Shown here in pieces: positions 1 to 10,781 of a DNA stretch of 64,000 nucleotides. The position numbers and the translations under genes are program-made. The notes beneath the pieces were generated by a model that saw only the letters and a list, made by a program, of their open reading frames with translations, was not told where the DNA came from and searched no databases. The DNA lies in assembly GCA_944472135.2 (NCBI GenBank), contig OX235262.1:168205509-168269508 (forward strand), read 5' to 3'. Within the stretch, counting starts at the first letter, position 1; every line of letters begins with the position of its first letter. Source of the stretch: Trichobilharzia regenti (Eukaryota; Platyhelminthes; Trematoda; Strigeidida; Schistosomatidae).

Positions 1-485
1 AAGGGAAGAACTTAAAATGTTGTTTGATATAGTGCATGGAGGATTACTAATCTGGTCTCTACCATGTAACCACTTCATTTTTTCATTTTGTTATATTTTC
101 ATACTACTATTTTGCTTATTCAGTACGTTGTTTCATTGCGTAAAAAATAATATAATGGTTGGGCTACTGTAGGTAAAACAGAAGAAGCAACAATGTTCAC
201 ACAGACTCAAGTAAGTAATCCACTTGGCATTTGGAATACTTATTTCTTTTTATTGTCATAAAATAAACAGTATGATCATGAATGTTGACAGGCGTATTCT
301 TTTACAACAATTACTGTTCCGTTGTGTTCCGAGTGGAACAGAACTTCAACAGCACATCTTCATTTTGTCCCGTTCTTGACAGTCTGTTGTAGCTGGCCTA
401 ACTGTTGCCCATAGGCTCTTACCTCCTTCTGACATGATATCCCCCGTGTAACTCTCGCACATATGATCGACTAGTATTTTCCCAT
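1..485. other. AT-rich stretch, nothing recognised
   Basis: I see no supported coding region, tRNA-like box pair or copy of the other repeats in this window. Confidence 0.4.
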
Positions 486-645
486 TTACCTTCCACTAGG
501 GGTTGGCGTTGCCCGAGATATCACACAACGGTCTTCTAAGCGTGTATCCGATCCCTCTCCATTTACTTCCACATGTTTCTTGAGCAATACGCTCTTGATT
601 GGTTCGTTGCTTATCCTCTCCGGTTGGCCATCTGGATATAGAAAA
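486..645 (-). pseudogene. RTE-type LINE, C-terminal fragment
   Basis: The minus strand reads a stretch containing QPERISN and then DTRLEDRC, matching the C-terminal part of the RTE copies at 57590-57730 and 2130-2250 (QPERISN, then WIGHTLRR-type residues). It is only about 50 codons and is joined head-to-head to a plus-strand fragment of the same family at 646. This is a decayed retrotransposon piece, not a host gene. Confidence 0.6.
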
Positions 646-1365
646 GACGGTGGTGATGAAGACAACCAACCAACAGTAACAACGATAAGAACCAATCACT
701 TTCGAAGGAAGAAATTCTAAAGAGGTCAATTCCTCCACTTATCTGGTCAGGCAACGTCATTCCAACTACAGGCGACAGCTCACATAAGGATATCAAAACC
801 AGAATCGGAAAAATTAGACAGACCTTGATCACCCCTAAATCAGAGTGGAAATCTTCTGCACTGCACTCAGCGTAAACAACAATATTAGGATTTTCAACGC
901 CAATGTTAGTTTAGTTCCTTTTTATGGTTCATAAACTTGGTGCGTCACGGAAAGCATTTCCGACAGGCTAGAGAAGACAGTTACCAACAGTCGCCATCAG
1001 TGGCTCTATACTGATGACCAGATGACTGGCCAGAAAGAACTGGCAATAAGTAAAAGCGGAAAAGGATCAGCCAATAAACTGTTGCTCAACAAATATGAGG
1101 TAGGAAATGGATATGGATTGGACACATGGTGAGAAGACCGTTATGTGACATCGCGGGACAGGCAATCCTTCCAGTAGAACGTGAATGAGAAACGGCCAGT
1201 TGTACATGGGCCAGAGTATAACACAGAGGAGATCGTGTGTGGAGTAGATGAAATTTTATTGGCAAACGTGGAGCCGTTTTAAGAGGAATGCAAAGAACAG
1301 GGTGAAACATAGATGTTCTGTTGAAGCCCTACGCTCCACTCAGAACCCAAAGGAGTAATAAAAAT
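646..1365 (+). pseudogene. RTE-type LINE, 3' third with tail
   Basis: This follows the RTE order seen at 57220-57950: an asparagine/threonine-rich linker, 'STTGDS', 'KTRIGK', then 'CVTESISDRL', and a 3' end that resembles the RTE terminus (tgaagccctacgctccact near 1322). Several frameshifts and stops break it. The tail ends in aataa-rich sequence near 1355, as in the other copies. Confidence 0.65.
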
Positions 1366-1389
1366 CAATAGTGTACTAAATTTCTAGTT

Positions 1390-2505
1390 CTATTTCTTTC
1401 AACGGCTGTATGACAATGGCACATGTCAAGTGATCCACAACGGAAAACTCAGCGAGGCGTTTGGAGTAAACACAGGAGTCAGATAAGGGTGCTTATTATC
1501 ACCAACGATATTTCTAAATGTGATGGACTGGATTATGCGTCAGACAGTGAGAAATGAGAAGACAAGGATATCCTGGACCGTCGTCAAGAATTTAGAAGAC
1601 CTGGATTTCGCGCGTGGATGATTTATGTATGATGTCACACAAAATTGAAGACTTACAAGCGAAAACCGACAAACCAGTCGAAGAAGCAGCCGGCGAAGAT
1701 AGGACCCCAGGTGAATATAGACAGGACGGAGGTTATGAAAATAACCAACCAACAACAACAACGACAAAAACAGCAGCCACATCCAGCGCCAATCACCATC
1801 AACGGGAGGGATTTGAAAGAGGTTACTTCGTTCACTCACTTACTCGTCTATGGAGCATTGTCTCAACTACAGACGGTTGGAACGGAAGAGGATGTCAAAT
1901 GGAGCGAGAATCGGGAAGGCGAGAAACCCATTCATCAACCTGAAACTAATCTGGAAATCTTTGTCACTCAGCATCAACAACAAAATTCAGTCGGATTTTC
2001 AATACAGACGTCAAGTCAGTCGGTTCTTCTATACGGATCAGAAACTTGGCGGGCGGGCGGGCGGGTCACAAAGAATATTTCCAACAGGCTATTGCAGGCC
2101 TTCATCAACAACTGTCCTCGCTGGATCTATACTGATGGCTGGGCCGGAAAGAATCACCGACTACAAGAAACTATGGGAAGAAACAGGAACCAATCACCCA
2201 ATAAATATGCAGGAGAAAGTGGAGATGGATTGGACACTCGTGGCTGAGGAGGCAGGCCGCTGGGTGACATGGCGCGCGCGTCAGGCCATTCCTCCAGTGG
2301 AACCAGGCCGAAAGGGAAGCGGCGAGTGGGATGTCAGTGGAAGGGTGACATGGGGGAGATCGTGTGAAGAGGAGTTGAAACAGTATGAAGTAACATGGAT
2401 GATGTAGGTGAAAAGTACAGCAGAAGGAAGACAGAAGCAAGTGGAGACGTGCAGTTTTAGCCCTATGTTCCACTGAGAACCCATGGGAACAATAATAATA
2501 AGAAG
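1390..2505 (+). pseudogene. RTE-type LINE fragment with end of RT domain and 3' tail
   Basis: It starts within the reverse transcriptase at the segment equivalent to 56690 (DNGTCQVIHNG-like, then a 'TGVR' and 'LSPTIFLNVMDWIMRQ' stretch) and runs through the linker and C-terminal domain (SNRLLQAFINNCPRWIY) to a tail with gccctatgttccactgag near 2461 and an (aat)n end. Several overlapping frames are open because the copy has frameshifts, so no intact ORF exists. The C-terminal domain holds a GC-rich GGCG expansion at 2048-2065. Confidence 0.7.
2048..2065. repeat. (GGCG)n short expansion inside RTE copy
   Basis: About four and a half units of ggcg/gcgg sit where the related minus-strand RTE copy at about 53470-53485 has only two. 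It is a local slippage expansion, GC-rich against an AT-rich background. Confidence 0.7.
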
Positions 2506-3130
2506 AAGAATTTTATGGAAAGTCCCATTTAGGACACCTGGATACATGTGATTTGCGCCATTCGTTGAAGGAACTATTTTTGGTGGTTTCATTTATCATA
2601 CTTTTACAACTTAAGAGATATAAAATTTCCTTCCATGAATGGCCTCACTGATACTACGGTTTAATAGCCTACCAAAAATAAATAAAATCAGCCTGGCTCT
2701 CTGTTTATTCCTGTACGAGCTACAGTCTTAGTCATCTAATCGCTAAATAGTTAGCCGAAATGCTGCATCCTATCTGGGGACAAACTTCCAGTTACTTTCC
2801 GTGATATCCCTTCACAATTAACGACTGCATAGAATAAATGCACTTTCCACACGAGCGTATAATGTAGGTCCGTCTCTAATCCCTCTTCGCTAGTAATTTA
2901 TTCAGAAAGTCTCCAGTTTTCACACGAATATATAGATGACTACAAGATGACTATTTGGATATCAGTCAGAGTCCTGTGATGCCAATTGAGTAGTCTATCT
3001 GCGGAAAAAACATATATTATTGACAAGGGATATATCTAGGGGCCGATTAGTTGTAGATGTTTTTGGTCGATTTGGAGAATGATGAGCTGAAACCAATAAT
3101 GGTTAGAATTTTCTGTTGCATAAAATGTAT
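2506..3130. other. No gene or recognised repeat
   Basis: AT-rich sequence with frequent stops in all frames. I could not match it to the other repeat families in the window. Confidence 0.35.
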
Positions 3131-3139
3131 GTGGACATC

Positions 3140-4195
3140 ACACTTACTGTTTGTGATAATGAGAGTAATTTGACTCACATACTACGCACATTAAATATCC
3201 CACGATGAAATTCATCGTCCAAATGGAAATCAAATACAAAGTGTTCCTTCTTGCTAATGAAACTATCAAGGAAGAGTGGCAAAGCCTTAATGAAATTCAC
3301 TAGCAGAAAGTCTACATTTTCAGACATAGGTAAAAATAAAACCCAAGACCTTTATGGTGTGAAATAATCCAAAAAAATATTTTGAGTGAATTTCATTTTA
3401 AAAGTCACCTACCAGATGATATTTTGAATAGAAGGATTTCAAAGTTCGTGAGAAGAATATTCTTGGCAGTAAATTTGATAGGAGTGCAATGACGAATACA
3501 GATCCTGTGGAGTAAGTTATGACGGTAGCACACAAGTTCCAGCCACTTCTCAAAAACATTATCTTATACACAAGTCAATTACTAGCTCAATTTTCGCCCA
3601 CCGCCTCACTGGAGTCATCTTTTCAAACCGCCTTTACAGTAAGACCGATTGCTATCAGGAAAGTTAGACTTGGACACCTTTGCATGGTGAAAGTGCTAGA
3701 GATTCGTCAGTGCAACCCAGAACTCTTTGTGCAAAAGCGGTTTCTTCAATCTCTTATTCTATCATGATTTTAAACTCGTTTTTGTTTATTTGTCTCTAGT
3801 TTAATTAAGTAAGTCATTCACTATCATCAATCGTACATATCCTTTTTGTACATTTCACCAACTGTTCTTATGGAGTCAGTTAAATAGACCGTACAATTAG
3901 GCGTGTTCCTCGTCGAATTTCCGAACATCATCCTGCATAGTGGTTAAATAAGGGATAAACAAAATCTATTCGTAGCGCTCTTCTATCCCATCTTGTGGAT
4001 GCAACAGAACACAAGATTGATGTCAATGAGGTAGCTTTCAAAGTCATTTACTGCACACCAACCAACTAATCTTAACTTCGTCTTAAGAGTTCAATTGCTA
4101 AGCATTGCTGAGGCTGTTGGGATCCATATTAAGATGCTTAATTTGTGCGTCCAAAACAAGTTACTTCAAACATTATCCTTACTTTGGCCATCTAG
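3140..4195 (+). pseudogene. Decayed Penelope-like element (PLE-D), RT end and GIY-YIG C-terminus
   Basis: Early frames resemble the segment after the RT active site (VCDNESNLTHILRTLN near 3150). A second stretch near 3960-4190 reads RSALLSHLVDATEHKIDV, then FKVIY, then SIAEAV and LCVQNKLLQTLSLLWP. This is the end of the PLE GIY-YIG endonuclease, comparable with SSIAKHIIETGHKVDF and LCVQKLFVITLNLPW in the intact PLE at 8174-10492. Another short open piece at 3519-3767 ends NPELFVQKRFLQSL. Frames are broken many times. The 3' region is followed by a ribozyme-like motif at 4412-4454. Confidence 0.6.
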
Positions 4196-4411
4196 ATTTG
4201 AATGGTCCTTAATATTTGTAAAATTTTCCTAATTTCAGTTGATATTCTATTTGCTATTATATATTTATTATTATTTTAATTCAAGCATGTTTAATGAACT
4301 GCAACTCCATTGTGATCTTACTTTACAAATCCATATTATTTAAAAAACACTAATATTGTTATTGACTACTATTCTAGAATATTCTGTGTATATAATCATG
4401 TATATAATTGT

Positions 4412-4454
4412 AAAGTCAGAAGAGGAAATTATCGAAAAGGAGATTCTTTGCTCA
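4412..4454 (+). ncRNA. Hammerhead-like hairpin motif in PLE-D 3' region
   Basis: The order is an outer strand (aagt), C, AGA, AGAGGA, a short segment ending in C, GAAA, a hairpin and gctc. The same layout occurs at 46277-46317 and, with stronger outer pairing, at 18052, 21485 and 36025. It lies about 220 bp downstream of the PLE-D GIY-YIG end, where hammerheads lie in other PLE copies here. The outer pairing is poor in this copy, so activity is doubtful. Confidence 0.4.
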
Positions 4455-4540
4455 ATTATTTTGTTATTTATAGATGTCTGAATGAATATTTTGGCTATAT
4501 TCAGTAATTTTCTTTCTCTCAAATTATTTACACTTATCAA

Positions 4541-5200
4541 GTGGACAGATAACCATCATTGCTCTTCACATTTATGAATAAATTTAACCTTATCAAAATT
4601 CAGACTCTTACTTTCATTATTTCATTAATTTACTGTGATATTTCTCACTTTATGTAAGAAGCGAACTTCTAAGTAACACTACCAGTTGTCAAACTCTCAA
4701 GCAATAAATAATTTCTAGTTTAACAACGGATCGATATTAGAACAAGACATATAAGCAAACAATATTGCTGTTTTCAGTTAGATCTTCTTCAGGCTTTACT
4801 TTAATTTACATAGATTTATATATATATATAAAAATTTTAACCAATGACGGTGAGTTTTCGAACGTCAGTCATAACAATGGTTACAATGATAACCAAAAAG
4901 TGATAATAAGGTTTATGCACGTGGCAATAAGAATAACGAAGGCAGTAATATATGTGTATGCGTAAACAATTCAATAAATAGATTAGATCAAATCTTTAAA
5001 GTTATGTAATACTAAAGGTGAAGTGGACAGATAATCAGCATTTAAAAAAATATCATAAAAGTAAGGAGGAAATGGAAAATGAGAAAGAGTGAAAGGAATT
5101 TAATTAAACTTTACATAGGCCATGGGAGAGACATAGGTAAAACAAACTTCTTTTGTTGTATGTAAAGACTAGGATTGTTCTCTGGAATTAATTCCCATAG
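4541..5200. other. No gene; possible inverted piece of PLE-D tail at about 4763-4800
   Basis: Mostly simple AT-rich sequence. The segment near 4763-4800, read on the minus strand, gives a CCTGAAGAAGAT-like core resembling the motif at 4412, suggesting part of an inverted pseudo-LTR arm. Nothing else is recognised. Confidence 0.3.
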
Positions 5201-5213
5201 CTTCGTCTATGTG

Positions 5214-5450
5214 TGAAAGGTGCGTCGGTTGCATAGCGGTTAGGACGCTCGCCGACCATTCACATGGTCCGGGGTTCGATTTTCGACCGATGCACTCCTT
5301 TACCTCGCTAAGCCAGAAATAATGCAGGTAAAGAGGAAAGGTTGGGCGTGGGGCTAGCAACCCCATCCTATAAAAATAAACACTGCTACAGAAACTTCAA
5401 GCTACTAGCTTGAAGCACTATGTTTGACCGGGAACGTGTAGGAAAAAAAA
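5214..5450 (+). mobile_element. SINE2 (tRNA-derived SINE), near full length
   Basis: The head is tRNA-like: an A-box-like gttgcatagcggttagg and a B-box-like ggttcgattttc. The body has cctttacctcgctaagccag and ggtaaagaggaaaggttggg, and the end has cttgaagcactatg followed by an A-rich tail. The same unit recurs at 37450-37690 and 61988-62223 and, on the minus strand, at 50997-51185. The tail shares its last 20-odd bases with the RTE LINE 3' end. Confidence 0.75.
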
Positions 5451-5689
5451 TGTGAAGAAGCTGGATCCGAATTCCATTGAAACGCCTCGATGGAATGTAA
5501 TGGATAACTTTTAAGGCACTTCTTCTGTCCACTTGGTTACTGCTATCAATCAAATGAGTTAAAATAGAACTTCTTATAGATTTTATTTGGCCTTTTCCGA
5601 ACTATGAAAGAAGATGCTCATTAATACGTTCGCTGACCTATCTAGTTGTTTGTCCTATATAGTTTTCTCAGCAAGAGCAGCCTAGGTGT

Positions 5690-5850
5690 CGGTGGCGCAG
5701 CAGTTAGGACGCTCGTCGACCATGCAGGTGGTTCGGGGTTTGATCCCCATCTGACGCACACTGATATCAATGATCGGCTTGCTAAATTTGGGCTACCTAT
5801 ACCAAAATACTGTCTGGAGACAAGCTATAATAAAATAAAATAAATGAATA
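5690..5850 (+). mobile_element. SINE1 (tRNA-derived SINE)
   Basis: An A-box-like ggtggcgcagcagttagg and B-box-like ggttcgggg/tttgatcccc form a tRNA-like head, followed by tgctaaatttgggctacc and an A-rich (aaata)n tail. It matches the units at 30541-30740 (minus) and 57033-57215 (plus). Part of the LINE-derived tail (gctgaaaattcc) is missing from this copy. Confidence 0.7.
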
Positions 5851-5869
5851 AATTTGTAAATGCTCATAG

Positions 5870-6345
5870 AGGTGGTATAGCTAGACTTCTTGTCTTTCGT
5901 TTGAGCAATCATGATTGGTCGGCTGGAAAAATACAACCAAAAAGGGTGGCGGCAGTATAAGTCTGTTTTAATGCTGTCGATAATCTTAGATGTAAGCTCC
6001 CCTAGCCATGTCCCCATTAAACTGCAATTTTAGGAGCAGTTGTTTCTTGTTAAATTTTTCCGATTTGTCTTTAATATACCTGATGTTCATGTATCACCTT
6101 ACAAATCTACTAGGATAACCCATTTGGACCAGTATATTTTGAATGTATCCTAATTCATTTTCTAGGGAGTTATCTGTACAGATCCTTCTTACTCTACTCG
6201 TAAGGCATCTAACCATACTCTTTTTGCGTCGGATTGGTACAAAACTAAAGAAATGTGCATATTGTCCTACAGACGTAGGTTTTCTATAAACATGTCTCTT
6301 GAGTAAACCATCCACTCATCATTGGTCAATATCAATTAGAGAAAC
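5870..6345 (-). pseudogene. Penelope-like element fragment (PLE-F), region between RT and endonuclease
   Basis: The minus strand at 6094-6315 reads HVYRKPTSVGQYAHFFSFVP, then RRICTDNSLENELG and GYPSRFVR. This is the conserved stretch just after the RT palm in PLEs (compare RSVYRKSTWTGQYL and RICTADTIEEE in the 8174-10492 ORF). Further on, 5880-6017 continues with KIIDSIKTDLY, equivalent to the RLKAAISRTYYAAKL block. At about 6346 it meets a plus-strand PLE tail, which looks like the inverted-arm junction typical of the other copies. Confidence 0.65.
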
Positions 6346-6530
6346 ACGAAACACCATCAGGGAGTACTGTACAGCTTAAGAAAAAAAAGGTCAAATCCTA
6401 ACAAACTAATTCTTGAACAATAACTATTTGACTGCTCTGCATTTGTATAAATATTGAATACGACTTTTCAGCCTTTGAAGATGATTTTATCGAAAAAGAG
6501 CACTTTATTCGGGGACACTCGATTCAAACT
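6346..6530 (+). mobile_element. Inverted PLE tail (pseudo-LTR arm) with hammerhead-like motif
   Basis: This segment lies opposite in orientation to the PLE coding fragment beside it. At 6469-6523 it contains cagc, C, a short insert, AGATGA, then tatcGAAA, a hairpin and attc. That matches the non-canonical motif found downstream of other PLEs. The geometry is that of a 5'-truncated PLE capped by an inverted copy of its own 3' end. Confidence 0.4.
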
Positions 6531-6654
6531 TAACAAATAAGACACGATAAGTGTTTCTTCAATATCCACTGTTAGACACAATTAATCGAATCACATAAAT
6601 ACCGGTGTGTTTTTCAAGTAATTTTCTGTCTGAATAAAACAAGAACAACAGTAC

Positions 6655-6720
6655 TTTGTGCAGAATAATATGGTACCATCATTTATTTCGTTGGCTTCTC
6701 ATCAGCTGCTTACAGCCTAA
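6655..6720 (-). ncRNA. Hammerhead ribozyme in PLE-B 3' region
   Basis: Read on the minus strand: stem I gcag, core CTGATGA, minimal stem II from G to C, GAAA, an imperfect stem III with the palindrome atggtaccat, an att cleavage triplet and stem I return ctgc. Core bases are intact. Position is about 320 bp downstream of the PLE-B ORF stop at 7041. Hammerheads in PLE pseudo-LTRs are established for this element class. Activity was not tested. Confidence 0.75.
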
Positions 6721-7040
6721 ATAAATTACGAGGTTTACGTACAGTAAAGTTTTAACATACTTGCAAATTTTACATGTTGTCAGTTGACAGAAAGTTCCAC
6801 AATTAGTGAACAGTGCTCAGAAAATTGCACTTATATAGTTTTTACACAGGCAGTCCAAGTCTAAACAAAATAATTGCATGCATACAATGGTAAAGGAGTT
6901 ACGTAATAGAGACAAGATATGCGCTAGATGCAGGATGACTACTAAATTAGGTAACAATATACTAAGTTCATCTCAAATCATAGAAACAAGAGACAAGCAA
7001 AATTACAGATTATAAGAGGGGGTGAGGTTAAAGACAAAGA
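6721..7040 (-). mobile_element. PLE-B 3' untranslated region
   Basis: This non-coding stretch between the PLE-B endonuclease stop and its hammerhead is shared, in the same order, with 43055-43200 (plus). Partial similarity also appears at 18400-18570 (minus), including the blocks ggagttgcgtaatgg and gacatccagttgcc. Confidence 0.6.
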
Positions 7041-7762
7041 TTACGTAATCAGATGAGAGAATAAAGACATCCAGTTACCGGATAAGGAAAGACTAATAAC
7101 TGCTTCTTTCTGAACACATAAATCTGGTTTCAAGCCTTTGATAGAAATCGCTTCAGCAAACTTGAGGAGAATCGATCTCTTTTGTCTACTGATAATTTTA
7201 AATGACTTCTCGATTTCCACCTCATAACGCGTGTCGAGGAGATGTCTGCTAATAGCGCTACTATAATAGTTCGTTCCCTTGAGACGTAGGCTTTTCGGCA
7301 CATGTTGAGAAAATCTGAGGTGTGCCCTTCTTTCTGTACTTCCAATGTAACTGCTCCCGCAGATACACGTGAATTTGAATACGCAGTTAAAGTTAGCATG
7401 AGAAGGGTATCTATCGACTTTTGACTGCACCAAAGAGCATGTTGTTCGATGGACGGGAACCAACTTAACTGCAGGATAGGCTCTGGCTAGTGACGTTCTC
7501 AGTCTTCTGTTGACCATTTCTGCAATGTTTTCATCTTTAAAATCTAGTTGAATGAAGACAGGCTTTTTTCACACTGTGATTTGTTTGGTATTTGAGCCTT
7601 CACATCTTCCATATTTGTTAGTGAATCTTTGAGGATAACCGTTGTTTTTCGGTACCTTTACAAGAAACGTAAATTCTTCCTCTAGTTTCGCTGCAGAGCA
7701 TATTCTCCTCTTGTCTAGTCCTCGTTTATAGCTATTTGGACAAAATCTATTAAAATGTAAGT
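7041..7762 (-). pseudogene. PLE-B, C-terminal RT flank and GIY-YIG endonuclease
   Basis: The open stretch 7041-7517 reads KFTCICGSSYIGSTERRAHL, with the YIG motif, the downstream arginine and SQHVPKSL, then SSAISRHLLDTRYEVEIEKS, FAEAISIKGLKP and LCVQKEAV. This is a complete GIY-YIG domain of a PLE. From 7517 to about 7762 the reading continues in other frames (RRICSAAKLEEEFT, GYPQRFTNKYG), so it carries frameshifts. The element stops at 7762, where PLE-C is inserted, and resumes at 10783 on the other side. Confidence 0.75.
7750..7762. repeat. Left target-site duplication of PLE-C (13 bp)
   Basis: The 13-mer ttaaaatgtaagt is repeated exactly at 10783-10795. The older PLE-B reads continuously if the sequence between the copies is removed, so this is the duplicated target of the PLE-C insertion. 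Confidence 0.85.
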
Positions 7763-7788
7763 TTAAAGCAATTGGTTCCCTTTATGAA

Positions 7789-8176
7789 TTTCGACAAAAC
7801 AATAAGAAGACGTAGTTTATCTGAAACGTATAATGTATTGGCGCAACACATTTCGGACATTCTGATCACACACGTACTTGTCATACACAGTTTTTATATA
7901 AGGCAAGAAGGCATGAATAATTACAATACAGGTCAGATTGTGTACAGGTCAAGGTCACAAAATAATGGGTAGGGAGACGCAAAAGGTGTGGGTAAGAAAG
8001 ATAAAGGGAGGAAAAAAAGGTAAAGAAAGGGATTGAAAATATTATGAAGTAAAATCGGTCCTTGGTTCTAAGTTGGATTACCAAGGCAGGTTTAAGGTGA
8101 TAACAAATAACTTTTGGACGCATAAGACAGGTTTAAGTCTTTTAATGGCTAAGGCTTCAATGAACTTAAGTATGTG
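7789..8176 (-). repeat. PLE-C left inverted arm (388 bp)
   Basis: It is the reverse complement of 10394-10781, from tttcgacaaaac at the outer end to gtatgtg at the inner end. Its minus-strand open frame (7881-8123) is nearly the same as the plus-strand frame at 10447-10689. Both are by-products of the repeat, not genes. Confidence 0.9.
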
Positions 8177-10492
8177 GAACTGGAATTTTATAAATCCTGT
8201 ATTTCTAATCACACCTACCCAAGACAGTTCTATAAAATTTTGAAATCAAGTAAACTGCAACCAAATAATTCCAACCTTATTCGCCTTGCCAAATCGCATA
8301 TTGAAAAAGCAGAAGAAAAGCTGCAACAATTATTGCTGATCCATACATCTGCTTCATCCGTTTTGTCGGAATTATCTTTAATATGTCACATGAAATTCAT
8401 TGCCTTCTGTGCATCTCTCGCTGGTAAAACAAAAGCAAATATGCGTAAGAAGCTAGACAAATCACTCAATGACAATAAACTTGTAACTGCTTTCCCTGTC
8501 AATCCAGAGAAATACGTTGTCAACCTATCTTCCATAACTCTTTCATCGTTACAAGAACAAGCCTTATCACTTGGATTTAAATTTTGCGTTCCTCAAAAGT
8601 ATTTCTCAGAACTTGAAGTACACGCACAATTTGAAAATCTATATGACCAGCTGAAGCCTCTTACTCCTGTTTCTGAAGATCATCACAGTTGGTTCAAAGC
8701 AAAGTTAGTGGACATTGCTCACCAATTTTGCAACGGTCGTACATTTCAGAAAAGCATCCTAACACCTGAGCATTTTAAAGCGTTAAAAGAACTCAAACAT
8801 AATACTGACATCGTTATCCTCAGACCAGACAAAGGGTCAGGTGTAGTTATAATGGACAAAATTGAATATAAAAGTAAAATGTTATGCATTCTTGGAAACA
8901 ACGAAAAATTTATGAAAGACTCCGGTCCTGAGGATGTTAAGAATGTACAAAATATGGTGATAAATAATCTAGTAAAACTTTTAAACATGAATGCAATTAA
9001 CAGAGAGAAATTCAATTCATTAAAGCCCACAGAGTCTCAATTACCACACATGTATGGTCTACCCAAAACACACAAACCTAACATTCCTCTACGTCCCATA
9101 ATGTCAATGTGCAGATCTCCAACCCACAAACTTGCACAGTGGCTAGTGGAAATACTAGAGCCTGTTAGAAGAAGTTTCTGTAAGTTCTCTTTGAAAGACA
9201 CTTTTGAGTTAATTGATTGTCTTGATAACGTTAATATAAAAGACAAAACCATGTTCTCCCTAGATGTCGAATCTTTATTTACAAATGTACCTCTTTTACA
9301 GACGGTTGACATTTTATGTGACTTCATTTCTGACAACGATTTCTTATTACCAGTATCTACATCTTACTTAAAAGAGTTACTGCTTCTCTGTACTAAAAAT
9401 GTTAAGTTTACATTCGAGGGCGAGCATTATCGCCAGATCGATGGTGTTGCTATGGGAAGCCCCCTAGGTCCATTGTTAGCTGACATATATATGTCGCATG
9501 TTGAGAACCTAGTGGAGAAAGAAATTGGAAAAGTGTATTTCTATAAAAGATATGTAGATGACATAATTGTCATTTGTGATCAACCGATCGACGCCATAGA
9601 AATCCTAAACCAGGTCAACAGAGCACAAAATAGTATATCGCTAACTTATGTTAAAGAGAATAATGGATGCCTGCCATTTTTAGATGTACTCATAACCCGC
9701 AGAGAAGATGGGTCAATAAAACGATCTGTCTACAGGAAGTCAACATGGACTGGACAGTATCTAAATTACTATAGTTTCTGTCCACTACAGTATAAAAAGG
9801 CGTTGGTTAAGTGTTTGTTCAAGCGCGTTCACCGTATATGTACCGCCGATACAATTGAAGAAGAAAGACAACATCTCACTGAAATATTGTTAGATAACAA
9901 TTACCCACTGAGATTTATTAGACGTTATGGAAGTGTCAACCACACAGCTTTACCAATCCAATCAGTTCCCAAAAAGGATGTTTACATATCCTTGCCGTTC
10001 AGAGGTGATCAACAAAGTCTAGTCACTAGACAAAGACTAAAGGCCGCAATTAGTAGAACCTATTATGCAGCTAAACTTATCTTCATAGAGAAAACGAAAA
10101 CTATGCTGTCCTGTAAACCCTCACATTATCCGAACGATAGTGTCACATCCCACTGTGTTTATCAATTCACATGTATGTGTGGAGACACGTACATAGGGAG
10201 GACCCATCGGTCTCTGCATGTTAGGGCTACAGAACACATTCCAAAGTGGCTGCAACAACAAATGAAATCGCCAGATACAATTGACCCGGGAAATAGATGT
10301 CCAACATCATCTATAGCGAAGCATATTATAGAGACGGGTCATAAGGTTGATTTTAATAATGCCTTTAAGCCGATATATAAGACAAGGTTGGGTCACATAC
10401 TTAAATTCATTGAAGCCTTAGCCATTAAAAGACTTAAACCTGTCTTATGCGTCCAAAAGTTATTTGTTATCACCTTAAACCTGCCTTGGTAA
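8174..10492 (+). CDS. Penelope-like element protein: reverse transcriptase plus GIY-YIG endonuclease
   Basis: 772 codons without a stop. The protein copies element RNA into DNA at a nicked chromosomal site. Residues 1-210 are a helical N-terminal region. RT motifs run from VILRPDKGSGVVIMD (about 214-228) through MYGLPKTHKP (293-302), FSLDVESLFTNVP (361-373) and GVAMGSPLGPLLADIYM (424-440) to the catalytic YVDD at 460-463 and PFLDV at 501. The GIY-YIG domain lies at about 660-765: CVYQFTCMCG, TYIGRT, an arginine-rich helix, EHIPKWL, SSIAKHIIETGHKVDF and LKFIEALAIKRLKP. Key RT and endonuclease residues look intact. The first codon in frame is GTG at the inverted-arm junction, so the true N-terminus is truncated and no functional start is evident. 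It could supply activity only if expressed from another promoter. Confidence 0.9.
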   Translation: MELEFYKSCISNHTYPRQFYKILKSSKLQPNNSNLIRLAKSHIEKAEEKLQQLLLIHTSASSVLSELSLICHMKFIAFCASLAGKTKANMRKKLDKSLNDNKLVTAFPVNPEKYVVNLSSITLSSLQEQALSLGFKFCVPQKYFSELEVHAQFENLYDQLKPLTPVSEDHHSWFKAKLVDIAHQFCNGRTFQKSILTPEHFKALKELKHNTDIVILRPDKGSGVVIMDKIEYKSKMLCILGNNEKFMKDSGPEDVKNVQNMVINNLVKLLNMNAINREKFNSLKPTESQLPHMYGLPKTHKPNIPLRPIMSMCRSPTHKLAQWLVEILEPVRRSFCKFSLKDTFELIDCLDNVNIKDKTMFSLDVESLFTNVPLLQTVDILCDFISDNDFLLPVSTSYLKELLLLCTKNVKFTFEGEHYRQIDGVAMGSPLGPLLADIYMSHVENLVEKEIGKVYFYKRYVDDIIVICDQPIDAIEILNQVNRAQNSISLTYVKENNGCLPFLDVLITRREDGSIKRSVYRKSTWTGQYLNYYSFCPLQYKKALVKCLFKRVHRICTADTIEEERQHLTEILLDNNYPLRFIRRYGSVNHTALPIQSVPKKDVYISLPFRGDQQSLVTRQRLKAAISRTYYAAKLIFIEKTKTMLSCKPSHYPNDSVTSHCVYQFTCMCGDTYIGRTHRSLHVRATEHIPKWLQQQMKSPDTIDPGNRCPTSSIAKHIIETGHKVDFNNAFKPIYKTRLGHILKFIEALAIKRLKPVLCVQKLFVITLNLPW

Positions 10493-10781
10493 TCCAACTT
10501 AGAACCAAGGACCCATTTTACTTCATAATATTTTCAAACCCTTTCTTTGCCTTTTTTTCCTCCCTTTATCTTTCTTACCCACACCTTTTGCGTCTCCCTA
10601 CCCATTATTTTGTGACCTTGACCTGTACACAATCTGACCTGTATTGTAATTATTCATGCTTTCTTGCCTTATATAAAAACTGTGTATGACAAGTACGTGT
10701 GTGATCAGAATGTCCGAAATGTGTTGCGCCAATACATTATACGTTTCAGATAAACTACGTCTTCTTATTGTTTTGTCGAAA
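10394..10781 (+). repeat. PLE-C right arm (388 bp), 3' end of ORF plus 3' untranslated region
   Basis: It is the direct-orientation partner of 7789-8176. It carries the end of the endonuclease ORF, the stop at 10490-10492 and a 290-bp untranslated tail ending gttttgtcgaaa. I found no canonical hammerhead core in it, unlike the PLE-B and PLE-E tails. Confidence 0.85.

Noticed and set aside
7881..8123. 80-codon minus-strand frame with a near-identical plus-strand twin at 10447-10689
   Set aside because: The two are the same PLE-C inverted arm read in each orientation. They include the endonuclease tail in a shifted frame and are not genes.
10680..10781. Hammerhead ribozyme in the PLE-C tail
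   Set aside because: A GAAA and an upstream TGATCAGA are present, but the core spacing and stem I do not form convincingly.
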